Below, piece after piece: positions 49,531 to 59,192 of a stretch of DNA of 64,000 bases. The number at the start of each line of letters is the position of its first letter. Position 1 is the first letter of the stretch. Both the position numbers and the translations under genes were made by a program. The notes below the pieces were generated by a model that was given only the letters and a program-made list of their open reading frames with translations, did not search any database and was not told where the DNA came from. The stretch is from Methanobacterium sp. (GTDB lineage Archaea > Methanobacteriota > Methanobacteria > Methanobacteriales > Methanobacteriaceae): contig JACWMK010000001.1 of NCBI GenBank assembly GCA_015661405.1, positions 59,223-123,222 of the forward strand, read 5' to 3'.

Positions 49531-50448
49531 CTATTCACCCCTAACATATTTCAGGTAAACATCTTCTAGAGTAGATGTAACTTCATTGACTAATTGTACG
49601 CGGCCACCTGCAGTTTCAATAGCCTTCAATATATCAGGATTCTCCAATTCAGGATCAGTTACATTAATAACTAGTTTATTATCACTAACCTCAACTTCCC
49701 CTGGTTTAAGTTTCTCAACAGCCATTATAATCTTATCATTAATTGTTTCCAGTTGGATAACTGTTTTAATTCCACTTAATGATTGAGTCAAATTTTTAGG
49801 AGTATCAACAGCCAACAATTTAGTTTTAATTATCCCTACTCTATCGCAGAGTTTTTCTGCCTCACTTAAAAGATGAGTATTAAGGAAAATAGTTCTATTC
49901 TCCCTCTTAAGTTCCAGAATGAAATCCCGTACTGTTTTTGCAGCCTCTGGATCAAGGTTTGCTGTAGGCTCATCTAAAAATAGTATTTGAGGATCATGAA
50001 TTAAAGCTCGAGCTATAGCTAGTTTTTGTTTCATACCTTTAGAAAACTTTCCTGCTGATAAGTCCTTCTGATCCCAAAGTCCTAACATTTTAAGGAAATA
50101 CTCGATTCTCTCCCGCCTCTGCTCTTTACTGATTTTATAAAATCTACCATAGTAATCGAGATTCTGATAAGCGCTTAAATTTTCATAGAGACCAACATTC
50201 TCCGGTAATAAACCAATCATTCTCCGGATCTTCTGCATATCCTTATTATTTCCGATATCATACTCACCTATCCTAGCCGTGCCACTGGTTTTTGATATCA
50301 AACCGGCGAGCATCCTCACAGTAGTTGTTTTTCCCGCTCCATTGGGCCCTAGAAAACCGAAAACCTCACCTTCGCTTATATGTAAGGTAAGGTTGTCTAC
50401 TGCAGTAATTTTATCAAATTTTTTTGTAAGATTTTCTGCATCGATCAA
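49531..50448 (-). CDS. ABC transporter ATP-binding protein
   Basis: ATPase of an ABC-2 exporter, 305 aa. Walker A is GPNGAGKTTTVRML (about 34), the signature is FSKGMKQKLAIARAL (about 135), and Walker B is ILFLDEPTANLDPEA (about 154), followed by the H-loop LNTHLLSEAEKLCDR. The C-terminal 80 residues are the extra domain of CcmA/DrrA-type ATPases. It starts with TTG at 50448 behind GGAGTTGATG. Operon with the permease. Confidence 0.94.
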   Translation of the reverse strand: MIDAENLTKKFDKITAVDNLTLHISEGEVFGFLGPNGAGKTTTVRMLAGLISKTSGTARIGEYDIGNNKDMQKIRRMIGLLPENVGLYENLSAYQNLDYYGRFYKISKEQRRERIEYFLKMLGLWDQKDLSAGKFSKGMKQKLAIARALIHDPQILFLDEPTANLDPEAAKTVRDFILELKRENRTIFLNTHLLSEAEKLCDRVGIIKTKLLAVDTPKNLTQSLSGIKTVIQLETINDKIIMAVEKLKPGEVEVSDNKLVINVTDPELENPDILKAIETAGGRVQLVNEVTSTLEDVYLKYVRGE

Positions 50449-50947
50449 AGTTCATCAACTCCACTGTTATTACATTTATAAGTTAATATTTATTTTTATT
50501 TTTAAAGTCATCTCAATTATCAAGAGAACCCTAAACTCAACCATATGGTACTCAAGCTATAATATTTGATCTATATGGAAATTCTCTCGTACTCCGAGAA
50601 ACAGCCAAAAAAACATTCAAAAAAAAAATATAATTGCTTATTTTCACTTAACGAAACAACAAAACCAACTGCAAATAATTTTTTTTCAAATTTTTTTTAA
50701 TTAATAAATTAAATGAAATATTCAAAAATTATCTCCTGAAAATTAGATTAATACACTCTGAGCCCATAAACCCAAAAAATAGTTTAATTAAATTGGAAAA
50801 ATCGAACAATATAATAATTAAAATGACTATTAAATATGGTTAATTATTTATTTCATTAAATATTTTTACAGAAATCTGGTATAATAACGTGTTTTAGAGT
50901 TCAAAATCAATTTAATCGTAAAAAAACTTGTTTTAACAGGTGATTCG
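50449..50947. other. 499-bp AT-rich divergent spacer
   Basis: Lies between the ABC operon (leftwards) and the tocopherol-cyclase-like gene (rightwards). No ORF of note and no RNA gene. Promoters for both sides must lie here. Confidence 0.45.
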
Positions 50948-51928
50948 ATGGCAATCTGGAAACCCGAAGTTTTTCAGGGCAGAGGGAAGAAAAAAAACTA
51001 TTTTGAAGGATGGTACTTCAAATCTGTATCTAAAGATGAAAAATTAGCCTGCGCAATAATAGCTGGAGTATCCATCCCTAAAAACCTAAATAAATCAAAT
51101 GCTTTTGTAATGTTTATGGATGCACGTAACCAGGATCTTCATTACTTTCAATATCCTCTTTCAAGTTTCTGGGCAAATAATGAATATTTTGAAATCAAAA
51201 TTGGTAATAACTTTTTCAGCCTGAACAATATTATCCTTGATATTGATGATGGTCAAACAAAAATTACAGGGCAAATGAAATTCGAAAACATAATTCCCTG
51301 GCCAGTAAAAAGATTTTCTCCAGGCGTTATGGGAATTTATGCCTTTATTCCTTTTATGGAATGTTATCATGGAGTTTTAAGTTTCAACCATTCAATAAAT
51401 GGATATTTAGAAATAAATGGAGAGAAAAAAGATTTCACAGGGGGCAAAGGATATATTGAGAAAGATTGGGGTTCATCCATGCCATCCTCATGGATATGGA
51501 TGCAGACTAACCATTTTGATGATGAGGGTTTATCCCTCTTTGGATCCATTGCTAAAATTCCATGGCTTGGTAGTTACTTTACAGGTTACATATTCGGTTT
51601 ACTCCATAATAAAAGGCTTTATAAGTTTACAACCTACAATAGAGCTAAAATAGAAAAAATACAACTTACTAAAAATAATATCGAAATAATAATTGGTGAT
51701 AAAAAACTAGAACTACAAATAAACGCCATTCGGACTGAAGGTGTGGATATCCCAGCTCCAAAATTGGGGGAAATGACAGCTAAAGTTAACGAATCCCTCA
51801 AATCCCGAATAAATATAAAATTATTTAGGAAAAATAAGAAAGAAAAAATATTGATACTTTCAGATACAGGCAGAAATGCGGGTTTAGAGTTCGTGGGGAA
51901 TTTAAACGAATTGTTGAAGGGATTTTAA
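50948..51928 (+). CDS. tocopherol-cyclase-like (lipocalin-fold) protein
   Basis: A 326-residue protein with the opening WKPEVFQGRGKKKNYFEGWYFKSV and the central CYHGVLSFNHSINGYLEINGE, then GKGYIEKDWGSSMPSSWIWMQTNHF. These Trp-rich blocks define the tocopherol cyclase family (VTE1-like). Archaea do not make tocopherol, so it should act on another lipid or isoprenoid. No signal peptide is seen. The ATG has AGGTGATTCG directly upstream. Confidence 0.85.
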   Translation: MAIWKPEVFQGRGKKKNYFEGWYFKSVSKDEKLACAIIAGVSIPKNLNKSNAFVMFMDARNQDLHYFQYPLSSFWANNEYFEIKIGNNFFSLNNIILDIDDGQTKITGQMKFENIIPWPVKRFSPGVMGIYAFIPFMECYHGVLSFNHSINGYLEINGEKKDFTGGKGYIEKDWGSSMPSSWIWMQTNHFDDEGLSLFGSIAKIPWLGSYFTGYIFGLLHNKRLYKFTTYNRAKIEKIQLTKNNIEIIIGDKKLELQINAIRTEGVDIPAPKLGEMTAKVNESLKSRINIKLFRKNKKEKILILSDTGRNAGLEFVGNLNELLKGF

Positions 51929-52276
51929 TACATATTCATAAACAGATTTATGTTTAAAATTAATAATAAATTATTTGTGATTTTAAATTGAAAATAGTTA
52001 TTTTTAGGAGCTGAATTTGGTGATTTGTCAGATTCAAACTTGACATTCCATCCAAAAAAGAGGTTGTATCTGTGGAGAATATGGTGAAAAAATTCATGGC
52101 AAAAGGTGGGTAAATTCAATTTTTAGACAATTTTATTTCTTTTGATAATTCTTTGTTTTTACAATAGAACATGACTATACATAGGTATCAATAATAAAAA
52201 GAAAAAATAACATATAATACATATTATTATTAAAAATTAAAAAAAAATGAGTTTTTTTTATAAATTTATTTTAAAT
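51929..52276. other. 348-bp gap with possible coding relic
   Basis: A short plus-strand frame near 52041-52104 reads DIPSKKEVVSVENMVKKFM, then AKGG and a stop. It looks like the tail of a lost gene, but no family can be named. Rest AT-rich. Confidence 0.3.
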
Positions 52277-53683
52277 TCATCCTATAATTACTAGTTTAGA
52301 AAGTGTCATATCCTCCACTGCATATTTCACACCTTCTTTTCCCACGCCACTCATCTTAAAACCTCCAAAAGGCATATTATCCGTACGAAATGTAGATTGT
52401 TTATTTATAAGTACCGTACCGGCATCGATAAATTTCACAGCCTTCTTAGCATTCTCTATATTCTCTGTGAATACAGAAGCCTGTAAACCATATTGTGTAT
52501 TATTAGCCATTTTAAAAGCTTCATCAACACTTCCTACTCTTATTATGGGTGATACTGGTCCAAAAGTTTCATTACATACTAATTCTTGATTAGATGATAC
52601 TCTATCCAAAACTGTAGGCTCATAAAAAGCACCATTACGAATACCCCCACATAAAAGTTCCGCACCTTCAGCTAAAGCAGTATTTACTCTACTTTCAACT
52701 TTCAAAGCTGCATCCTCATTTATTAAGGGTCCGACATCAGTTTTTGGATTAAAAGGATCTCCCATATTTAATTTTTTAGTTTCCGAAACTAATTTATCTA
52801 TAAATTCATCAGCCACACTCATTTGTACTATAATTCTTTTTACAGCAATACAAACTTGACCAGCAAATACATAAGACCCCTTAACAGCAGCACTAACAGC
52901 ATCATCTATATTTGCATCATCCAAAACAACAAGTGGATCATTTCCACCCAATTCTAATGTAAGACTTTTAACTCCAGCCTTCTGGGCAATAGACAATCCT
53001 GTAGCCACACTTCCAGTAAATGATATTTTATTAACCAGATTATTAGTAACTATTTCATCACCAACAACATTACTATCCCCCGTTAAAACATTTAAAGCAC
53101 CATCAGGCAAATATGGGGCCATTAATTCAACCAGCTTCAAAGCAGCTAAAGGAGCTTTACGGGAAGGTTTTAAAACCACAGTATTTTTAGCAGCAATAGC
53201 CGGGGCTATTTTATGCATAGCTAAATTCACAGGATGATTAAAAGGAGTTATAGCACCTAAAATCCCCATTGGTACTCTTATGGTGAATCCCATAACATTA
53301 TTACCACCAATACCAGCATCTATAGGGATAGTTTCACCATATAATCTTTTTGATTCCTCTGCTGCAAGTAATAACGTATCTAATGAGCGTTCCATTTCAA
53401 ATTTAGCGTCCCGAATAGGTTTTCCAGTTTCCCTAGTTATTATAGCGGCAAATTCATCTTGACATTTATATAAATCATTATAGATTTCATAGAGTATATT
53501 AGATATTTCACGTGAAGACATATCCTTCATGGCCTTTTTAGCATCATTAGCAGCATAAATAGCTTTTTTAGCATCATCACGATTTCCATGAGGTACGGTG
53601 TCAATGATTGAGTTGTCTGTAGGGTTTAAAACATCAATTTTTTCATCTTTATTAACTAATTCTCCATTTATAAACATTCTCAT
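52277..53683 (-). CDS. NAD(P)+-dependent aldehyde dehydrogenase (lactaldehyde dehydrogenase-like)
   Basis: A 468-residue ALDH-superfamily enzyme. The oxyanion/cofactor region is GAITPFNHPVNLAMHKIAPA, the general base Glu lies in LTLELGGNDPLVV, and the nucleophile Cys in VFAGQVCIAVKRIIV. The C-terminal ETFGPVSPIIRV is intact. Methanogen homologues (MJ1411/CofA type) oxidise lactaldehyde to lactate for coenzyme F420 synthesis, which is the likeliest role; succinate-semialdehyde or glyceraldehyde substrates cannot be excluded. GGTGT lies about 11 nt before the ATG. Confidence 0.9.
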   Translation of the reverse strand: MRMFINGELVNKDEKIDVLNPTDNSIIDTVPHGNRDDAKKAIYAANDAKKAMKDMSSREISNILYEIYNDLYKCQDEFAAIITRETGKPIRDAKFEMERSLDTLLLAAEESKRLYGETIPIDAGIGGNNVMGFTIRVPMGILGAITPFNHPVNLAMHKIAPAIAAKNTVVLKPSRKAPLAALKLVELMAPYLPDGALNVLTGDSNVVGDEIVTNNLVNKISFTGSVATGLSIAQKAGVKSLTLELGGNDPLVVLDDANIDDAVSAAVKGSYVFAGQVCIAVKRIIVQMSVADEFIDKLVSETKKLNMGDPFNPKTDVGPLINEDAALKVESRVNTALAEGAELLCGGIRNGAFYEPTVLDRVSSNQELVCNETFGPVSPIIRVGSVDEAFKMANNTQYGLQASVFTENIENAKKAVKFIDAGTVLINKQSTFRTDNMPFGGFKMSGVGKEGVKYAVEDMTLSKLVIIG

Positions 53684-53871
53684 TCTATAGCCACACCTAA
53701 TTTAATTATATAATAATCTAAACTTTTTTAAAATCTAAACTGTAAACTAGTAGAACACTTAAAAAAAAATTAAGCCTTAAAATTAATTTTATCATTTAAA
53801 AAACTTAATTTAAGGTACATATACATTATATAGGATTCCTTCAGTGATTATGAATTCTCTCGTTTACATTT

Positions 53872-54135
53872 TTATTCCACTATTCTAACTTCTTGAACTG
53901 CAGGTTTAGATATAACTCTAGCAATTCCAACAGTTGCAATAACTGCAATAATTGTTATTATAATAGCATAGATCAATAAACCGAGTATCCCATTCTGCTT
54001 TGGTAATAACTGTAATATAATCGCTTGTATTGCTTGATTCCAGGCTAATGCGGCAATTAAACCAAATGCTGTAGTTATCAATGTAGACATCTTTGGAAGT
54101 ATTTCACTTTTCATTTCTATTGTATCTTTTTTCAT
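53872..54135 (-). CDS. DUF5654-type small membrane protein
   Basis: An 87-residue protein with two hydrophobic helices and the family phrase ITTAFGLIAALAWNQAIQAII. GGGGGTTGAT lies upstream of ATG 54135; an earlier in-frame TTG at 54144 overlaps that site, so I start at MKKDTIEMKSEI. Function is unknown. Common in methanogens. Confidence 0.78.
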   Translation of the reverse strand: MKKDTIEMKSEILPKMSTLITTAFGLIAALAWNQAIQAIILQLLPKQNGILGLLIYAIIITIIAVIATVGIARVISKPAVQEVRIVE

Positions 54136-54456
54136 TTTAATCAACCCCCATTTAAATAAAAAAACCTTTAAATCTTAATTTATTAATATAATCCATAATT
54201 TATTAATAATTTTCTATTATCAATAAAACACCGACTTACAGATACAATGAATTCATTTACAGGCTATAAATCAAATACGAAGAAAAATTAAGATGATTCT
54301 AAACAAACCATCAACAATAAACTTGTAATAACACCAAAAAAATCCTCTCTAAACGTTTACGAAATACTAAAAAGTTTGGATAATATTAAAATGAAAAACC
54401 CCCCAATTACCGAATCTAATGTTTTCAATGAATTTTTCACATTTCTTGATAGATAA

Positions 54457-54660
54457 TTGAATAAAACAACTATGACCAATTTCGCTGTAGGTTTATTACT
54501 ATCACCAACATCAATCTCATTCCTTGGATTAATAATCTTTGATGTAATTTCAGGTGTAATTTTCAGTATAATAGCTGTTACAATAATATTAAAAGATAAA
54601 ATGTGGCTAAAACTACCTGAAAACTCAGAAGCAATATATAAAGAAACAAAAACCTCGTAA
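54457..54660 (+). pseudogene. C-terminal fragment of a CPBP-family protease
   Basis: From NFAVGLLLSPTSISFLGL onward the 60-odd codons match the last part of the intact protease at 44090-45082 (NFSVGLVLSPTLTSFTGL, then IIFDV-SGVIFSIIAVTII and KDKMWLKLPEN). The N-terminal four fifths, including all catalytic residues, are absent, and the sequence before NFAVGL is unrelated. It is a truncated paralogue, not a functional gene. Confidence 0.85.
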
Positions 54661-54779
54661 AAAGGTTAACTCAATATAAAAAAATGAGAAATTATAACCA
54701 AAAAAACACTTTTACTTCAACTAAAAAAAAATATAAAAAAAACAAACAACCATACTTACAAGCGTCAGTCAAGTTCAAA

Positions 54780-54990
54780 TGCTTGAAAAAAAGTGAAGAA
54801 TCCCTCTCGAGGATACTCCTTTAATTTCACTCATCCATCATACCATTTCATCAGAAACATTCACAATATCATCCAATCCAACACTTTCTACTTAAATCAT
54901 ATCATCCTCAGATACTTTGCTCAATTTGTTTCAACATACTCCTGTTCAATAAATATAACACCATCATATTCCTGTTTTTTTTAGATTATT
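54780..54990 (-). pseudogene. decayed copy of the winged-helix-like gene at 36552
   Basis: The minus strand gives DGVIFIEQEYVE, then after a frameshift LSKVSEDDM, a stop, and VESVGLDDIVNVSDEM. This parallels DGVIFIEEEYVKLVEQVSEND and GLDDPVNFSDDI in the intact gene. DNA identity is obvious at CAATAAATATAACxCCATCAT. At least one frameshift and several stops are present. It lies right after the CPBP fragment, so this segment is a small graveyard of local paralogues. Confidence 0.75.
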
Positions 54991-55077
54991 TTTTGATAAA
55001 ATTTATATCAATACTATTTCAAGATTAAATAATGTTTACAATTTTTTATTTCTAAATCGAATGAGAGCAGGATTTTT

Positions 55078-55863
55078 ATGAGTTTATACATCAAAGAAAC
55101 AGGTAAAAACAATGATGAAACCCTATTATTCCTCCATGGAGACGGAATTGCAGGATGGATGTGGAATAAACAGGTAAAATCATTCAACGATTATCATTGT
55201 ATTGTAGTTGACCTTCCCGGGCATGGGAAAAGCTCTGAGATAAAACCATTAACTGTGGAAAATACCGCAGAAATGATAATTAATTTAATCCAAGATCAGG
55301 CTCATGGTAAAAAAGCACATCTTATAGGAATATCTATGGGTGCTCAGGTAATTGTCCAAATTCTAAGCACAGCTCCAGAAGTTGTAGATCATGCACTTAT
55401 AAGTGGAACGCTAGTACGCACAACTCCGCCTACTAAAAATTTTTTAAAACTCTTAAATCATCTTATTGAAATTTATACACCTGTAAAGAATAATCCTCTA
55501 TTTATTAAGAGTTATATTAGATCATACAACATACCTAAAAATCTCTTTAATAAATTTAAGGAATCAACATACAATATAAAACAAGATTCATTAGATAAGA
55601 TTATCCGAGAGAACATGCTTTTTAAAATGCCTGAAGGCCTTGGAAATGTAAATGTGCCTGTATTAGTGATGATAGGTGAAAAAGATTATAGAATCATTAA
55701 TGAATCTGCAAAAAAACTTATAAATGTTCTTCCAAATTCAAAGAGAGCAATTGCTTTAAGAGTGGGACATATATGGAATATGGAAAATCCCGAATTATTT
55801 AATAAAGTTTTAAGAGCATGGATAAATGACGAATCATTGCCAATAGGCGTTAAAGTGTCATAA
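55078..55863 (+). CDS. alpha/beta hydrolase
   Basis: A 261-residue alpha/beta-hydrolase fold enzyme. The oxyanion-hole HGDGIAGWMW is near residue 20 (the family's usual HGxG), the nucleophile Ser86 is in LIGISMGAQ, the catalytic Asp is probably in VMIGEKDYRI near 203, and the His is in RVGHIWNMENPELF. Likely a small-molecule esterase, lipase or C-C hydrolase; substrate unknown. ATG preceded by AGCAGGA. No partner gene is adjacent. Confidence 0.88.
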   Translation: MSLYIKETGKNNDETLLFLHGDGIAGWMWNKQVKSFNDYHCIVVDLPGHGKSSEIKPLTVENTAEMIINLIQDQAHGKKAHLIGISMGAQVIVQILSTAPEVVDHALISGTLVRTTPPTKNFLKLLNHLIEIYTPVKNNPLFIKSYIRSYNIPKNLFNKFKESTYNIKQDSLDKIIRENMLFKMPEGLGNVNVPVLVMIGEKDYRIINESAKKLINVLPNSKRAIALRVGHIWNMENPELFNKVLRAWINDESLPIGVKVS

Positions 55864-56259
55864 ACTAGTTTTCTGAAATAATTTTAATCCATTACCATTC
55901 TACATAATTCAGTTATGGCTTTTAGAGTTTTAGTGAGTGATGTGAGCGGGTTTATTATCTGTAGTATTCAAATAAACGTAATTTAATGATAGATCTATAT
56001 GTAAATATTAAAAAAAGAGAAAATTAACATGCCATTGAAAATCCTCTTAAATTCAAGTGCTTGAAAAGAAGTGAAAATAGTGATTAAATCTAATTATGAA
56101 GGTTATTGAGATTCCTGACTTGAACTCTTAATACCCGTGCTTGCTTGATTGCTTGCTTCTTAAATACTTTAATTAAATAACTTATAAAAATGTTACTAAT
56201 AATCGCTTCTATTAAATGATAAATAATTAAAATAGAATAAAAAATCAAGGATGATAATT
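55864..56259. other. 396-bp gap with short palindromic repeat
   Basis: Holds the palindrome TTCAAG-TG-CTTGAA at 56052-56065, followed by AAGAAGTGAA. Almost the same string (TTCAAATGCTTGAA, then AAAAAGTGAA) is at 54774-54798. Also GCTTGCTTG-type direct repeats at 56143-56161. No ORF. Confidence 0.4.
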
Positions 56260-57921
56260 ATGATAAGTTTATCTAAAGATAAAATCGATTTTCAACGTTT
56301 AAAGGAAATAATTAATTTATTAATTAAATATAACTTTGATAATTTAGTAGGAGAGATGAAATTAAAAGGCTCACGCTGGGGAGATTTATTCAGTAAATAT
56401 AATTCAGATATAGATCTCGACGCCTCCGCACCCGAACGATTAAGATTAGTTTTCGAAGAATTAGGCCCCACATTCATTAAACTCGGTCAAATGATGAGTA
56501 CCCGACCAGATCTCGTCGGTCCCGAAATGTCAAACGAATTCACTAAATTACAGGATAACACCATACCCATAGAATTTGAAACAATTAAATCAATCATAGA
56601 ACACGAACTAGGTAAATCATTAAAAAAAGCGTATCAAACCTTTGAAAAGGAACAAATAGCAACAGCATCCATTGGACAAGTACACCGAGCAACACTCCAT
56701 GATGACACTAAAGTAGCCGTTAAAATCCAAAAACCCGGTATTCAAGATACAGTTAAGAAAGACATTGCTATAATGCATCATCTAGCAGATATAATTGACA
56801 GGAGAATATCTCATCTTAAGTACCTTAATATTCCCGGTATCGTGGATGAATTTGAAAAATCCATGAATAAGGAAATGGATTACCAATTAGAAGCTAGAAA
56901 CACTCAAAATTTTCAAAATAATTTTCAAGATAATAATGGAATCCATGTACCCATAATCTACCCAGATTATTCAACTTCATTAGTTTTGACTATGGAATAT
57001 ATAGAAGGAGTCAAAATGAGTAAAGTGATGGAGTCACCGGGCGATTTCGATACTAAACTTTTAGCTGAAAAAGTAGCTAAATCCTACTTTCAACAAATAT
57101 TCATTGACGGTTTCTTCCACGCCGACCCTCATCCCGGGAATCTATATGTTTTACCAGATAATGTGGTTTGTTACATTGATTTTGGAATGATGGGTCATAT
57201 AGATCAAGATTTCATGCAAAACATCGGAGAACTATCCATTCAAGTCATTGAATACAAAGTAAACGCTATTATCAACCAACTAATTTATATGGGAATATTA
57301 GATGAATCTGTTGATACTTACTCCCTTAAAAGAGTTATAATGGATATTTTAGACAGATACTATGGGGCTACCCTTCAAAACATTCATTTAGGTTACATTA
57401 TGAGTGAATTATTAATACCATTAATTGTTCAATACCAAGCACGGATACCACCAGAGTTTACACTCATAACTAGAGGTGTAACGTTAATTGAAGAAGTAGC
57501 CTATTCACTTGACCCCGCATTTGATGCAACCACTATATTCCAACCTATGGTTAAAAAACTTTTACTTAAAAAGTTAGACCCGAAAAATCTCACCGAATTT
57601 TTTAAAGATAACTTATATGAATTTGAACACTTAATGAAGAACCTACCCCGTAACCTTAATGGTTTCATAGCTAAAGTTGAACAAGGTGAAATTGAAGTTA
57701 AATTCTCCCCAAACACCACGGATGATATAGAACGGACTAGTAACAAAGTAGTAATAGCTATAATAATTGCAGCATTACTATTAGGATCCTCATGGATAAT
57801 TCAAATTAACCGTGGACCTATGATTTTTGACATGCCACTACTAGGATTTCTAGGATTCACTGCCAGCGGATTACTCGGCGTAGGCTTAATAATATACATT
57901 CTCCGCTACAGTAAAATTTAA
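56260..57921 (+). CDS. ABC1/AarF/UbiB-family atypical kinase
   Basis: A 553-residue membrane-associated kinase-like protein. The family KxGQ motif appears as FIKLGQMMSTRPDLV near 70. The A-rich loop follows as ATASIGQVHRATL near 140 with VAVKIQKPG, then FHADPHPGNLYV and VCYIDFGMMGH (metal-binding Asp). Two C-terminal hydrophobic helices anchor it. It is thought to act on isoprenoid-lipid metabolism in the membrane. The ATG at 56251 directly abuts the AAGG ribosome-binding site, so the ATG at 56260 is preferred. Confidence 0.92.
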   Translation: MISLSKDKIDFQRLKEIINLLIKYNFDNLVGEMKLKGSRWGDLFSKYNSDIDLDASAPERLRLVFEELGPTFIKLGQMMSTRPDLVGPEMSNEFTKLQDNTIPIEFETIKSIIEHELGKSLKKAYQTFEKEQIATASIGQVHRATLHDDTKVAVKIQKPGIQDTVKKDIAIMHHLADIIDRRISHLKYLNIPGIVDEFEKSMNKEMDYQLEARNTQNFQNNFQDNNGIHVPIIYPDYSTSLVLTMEYIEGVKMSKVMESPGDFDTKLLAEKVAKSYFQQIFIDGFFHADPHPGNLYVLPDNVVCYIDFGMMGHIDQDFMQNIGELSIQVIEYKVNAIINQLIYMGILDESVDTYSLKRVIMDILDRYYGATLQNIHLGYIMSELLIPLIVQYQARIPPEFTLITRGVTLIEEVAYSLDPAFDATTIFQPMVKKLLLKKLDPKNLTEFFKDNLYEFEHLMKNLPRNLNGFIAKVEQGEIEVKFSPNTTDDIERTSNKVVIAIIIAALLLGSSWIIQINRGPMIFDMPLLGFLGFTASGLLGVGLIIYILRYSKI

Positions 57922-57961
57922 ATTAAACTTTTTTAATCATTAATATAAAGGTGTTATAAAT

Positions 57962-58046
57962 ATGCTGATTTATCCTGAATGTTTATCAGAAAATGATGAC
58001 AAACTATGAATACTGCCAAACTTGTAGTAGTAAAATTAAAAAATGA
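57962..58046 (+). pseudogene. remnant of a zinc-ribbon protein N-terminus
   Basis: After GGTG, ATG 57962 reads MLIYPECLSENDDK. One frame away it continues NYEYCQTCSSKIKK and a stop. This is the shape of the CPxCG...YCxxCG zinc ribbon that starts many methanogen membrane proteins, but the first Cys has become Tyr and the frame is broken. A later scrap (SMDEREPILKIDF, near 58132) may belong to it. Confidence 0.6.
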
Positions 58047-59010
58047 ATTCAACATAATAAAAAATAACGCTCTTCTCCTTTATTATGTGCATTTACATAC
58101 TATTTTGAGTGCTTTTTTAATCCAATTTATTCCATGGATGAACGTGAACCAATTTTAAAAATCGATTTCCTAAATGAGACTATTAAATCTTAATCAACCA
58201 TATAAACACATCACTTTATTTGAATATTGTTTTTGGTTTAATCCGGATATCGAGTATCATCGATATGTAAGACTTGTCCGTCCTCTGCACCGACATTAAC
58301 AATTACAATGTATTGTGAACCGACATCTACGGTCATGGTGTATACATAAAGGTTCTTCACCACCATAACTATTAAAGCCTTTGAACCTAAATAATATTCA
58401 ATATTAGAATAATGGTGCTGCAATGAGATGATGCATCATTAATCCATTTTTTTTTATTAAAAAGAGTTATCATGATTATAATTATCAAAAGGCTTTTGCT
58501 GGATAAATCCGAAATTTAAGAAAAAACACGGGAAATTCTAGCAAATGCGTAGACTCATCCCTTTTCATTGCAGGTTTGCAGAAACTTTTCCAATCTCTGG
58601 CCGATGAAGAAGCAACCAAGAACTACTTAATATAATAATATAAAAATCATACATTTATTCTTTTACTTTTCTTCAATAAATTTTTCTATTCCTAATATCC
58701 GTTGAAAATAATTAATTTTTTTGAAGGCATTTTTCCAACTACAATAGGATTTTTGAATTCATCTTCAATAAAAGTCACAAGAACTTGATCTCCTACATTG
58801 ATAATAAGAACACTTTTAAAATTGATTTTTTCACCATCACTTGTAGTGAAATTAGTGAAATTAGAATTAAGATTTTGATCTAATAACAGTACATTAGAGA
58901 TTTACAACAAATTTGTTTTTAAAATTTAATAATTTAAGATGTTTTTTCAATAAATATATTAATAAATCAAATTAGATTATTAATTAGTTTTTTCTAGGGA
59001 GGGTTTTTGA
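58047..59010. other. sparse region with three unrecognised coding scraps
   Basis: Minus-strand 58238-58423 is an open 61-codon frame ending YTMTVDVGSQYIVIVNVG, then a PepSY-like tail (EDGQVLHID). Plus-strand 58545-58634 reads CVDSSLFIAGLQKLFQSLAD and ends shortly after. Minus-strand 58692-58893 is a startless frame including SDGEKINFKSVLIINVGDQV. Each lacks a good start or Shine-Dalgarno, so I treat them as relics. Confidence 0.35.
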
Positions 59011-59156
59011 ATGGATAATCAAATAGTAAGAAACAAGTGATTTATCAATTCATTTCAATTCCTTATTCAAAATATTTAGATTATGTTGGGATTGAAGATT
59101 ATACAGATATTAAAAAGTGGGCGGATAATTTTTCAAAAAGAATATCGAAAATGTAG
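59011..59156 (+). pseudogene. small ORF (about 48 aa) with one frameshift
   Basis: A good Shine-Dalgarno (AGGGAGGG) precedes ATG 59011, which reads MDNQIVRNK and then TGA. One base earlier the frame continues IYQFISIPYSKYLDYVGI, then EDYTDIKKWADNFSKRISKM, stopping at 59156. One missing base restores it. It lies 36 nt before the next gene on the same strand, probably in one transcript. Unrecognised. Confidence 0.45.
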
Positions 59157-59192
59157 AACTTTAAAACTCTGTAATAAGATGGAGGTGTTAAG

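Noticed and set aside
51417..51653. 78-codon plus-strand ORF inside the tocopherol-cyclase-like gene
   Set aside because: Out-of-frame shadow of a conserved gene.
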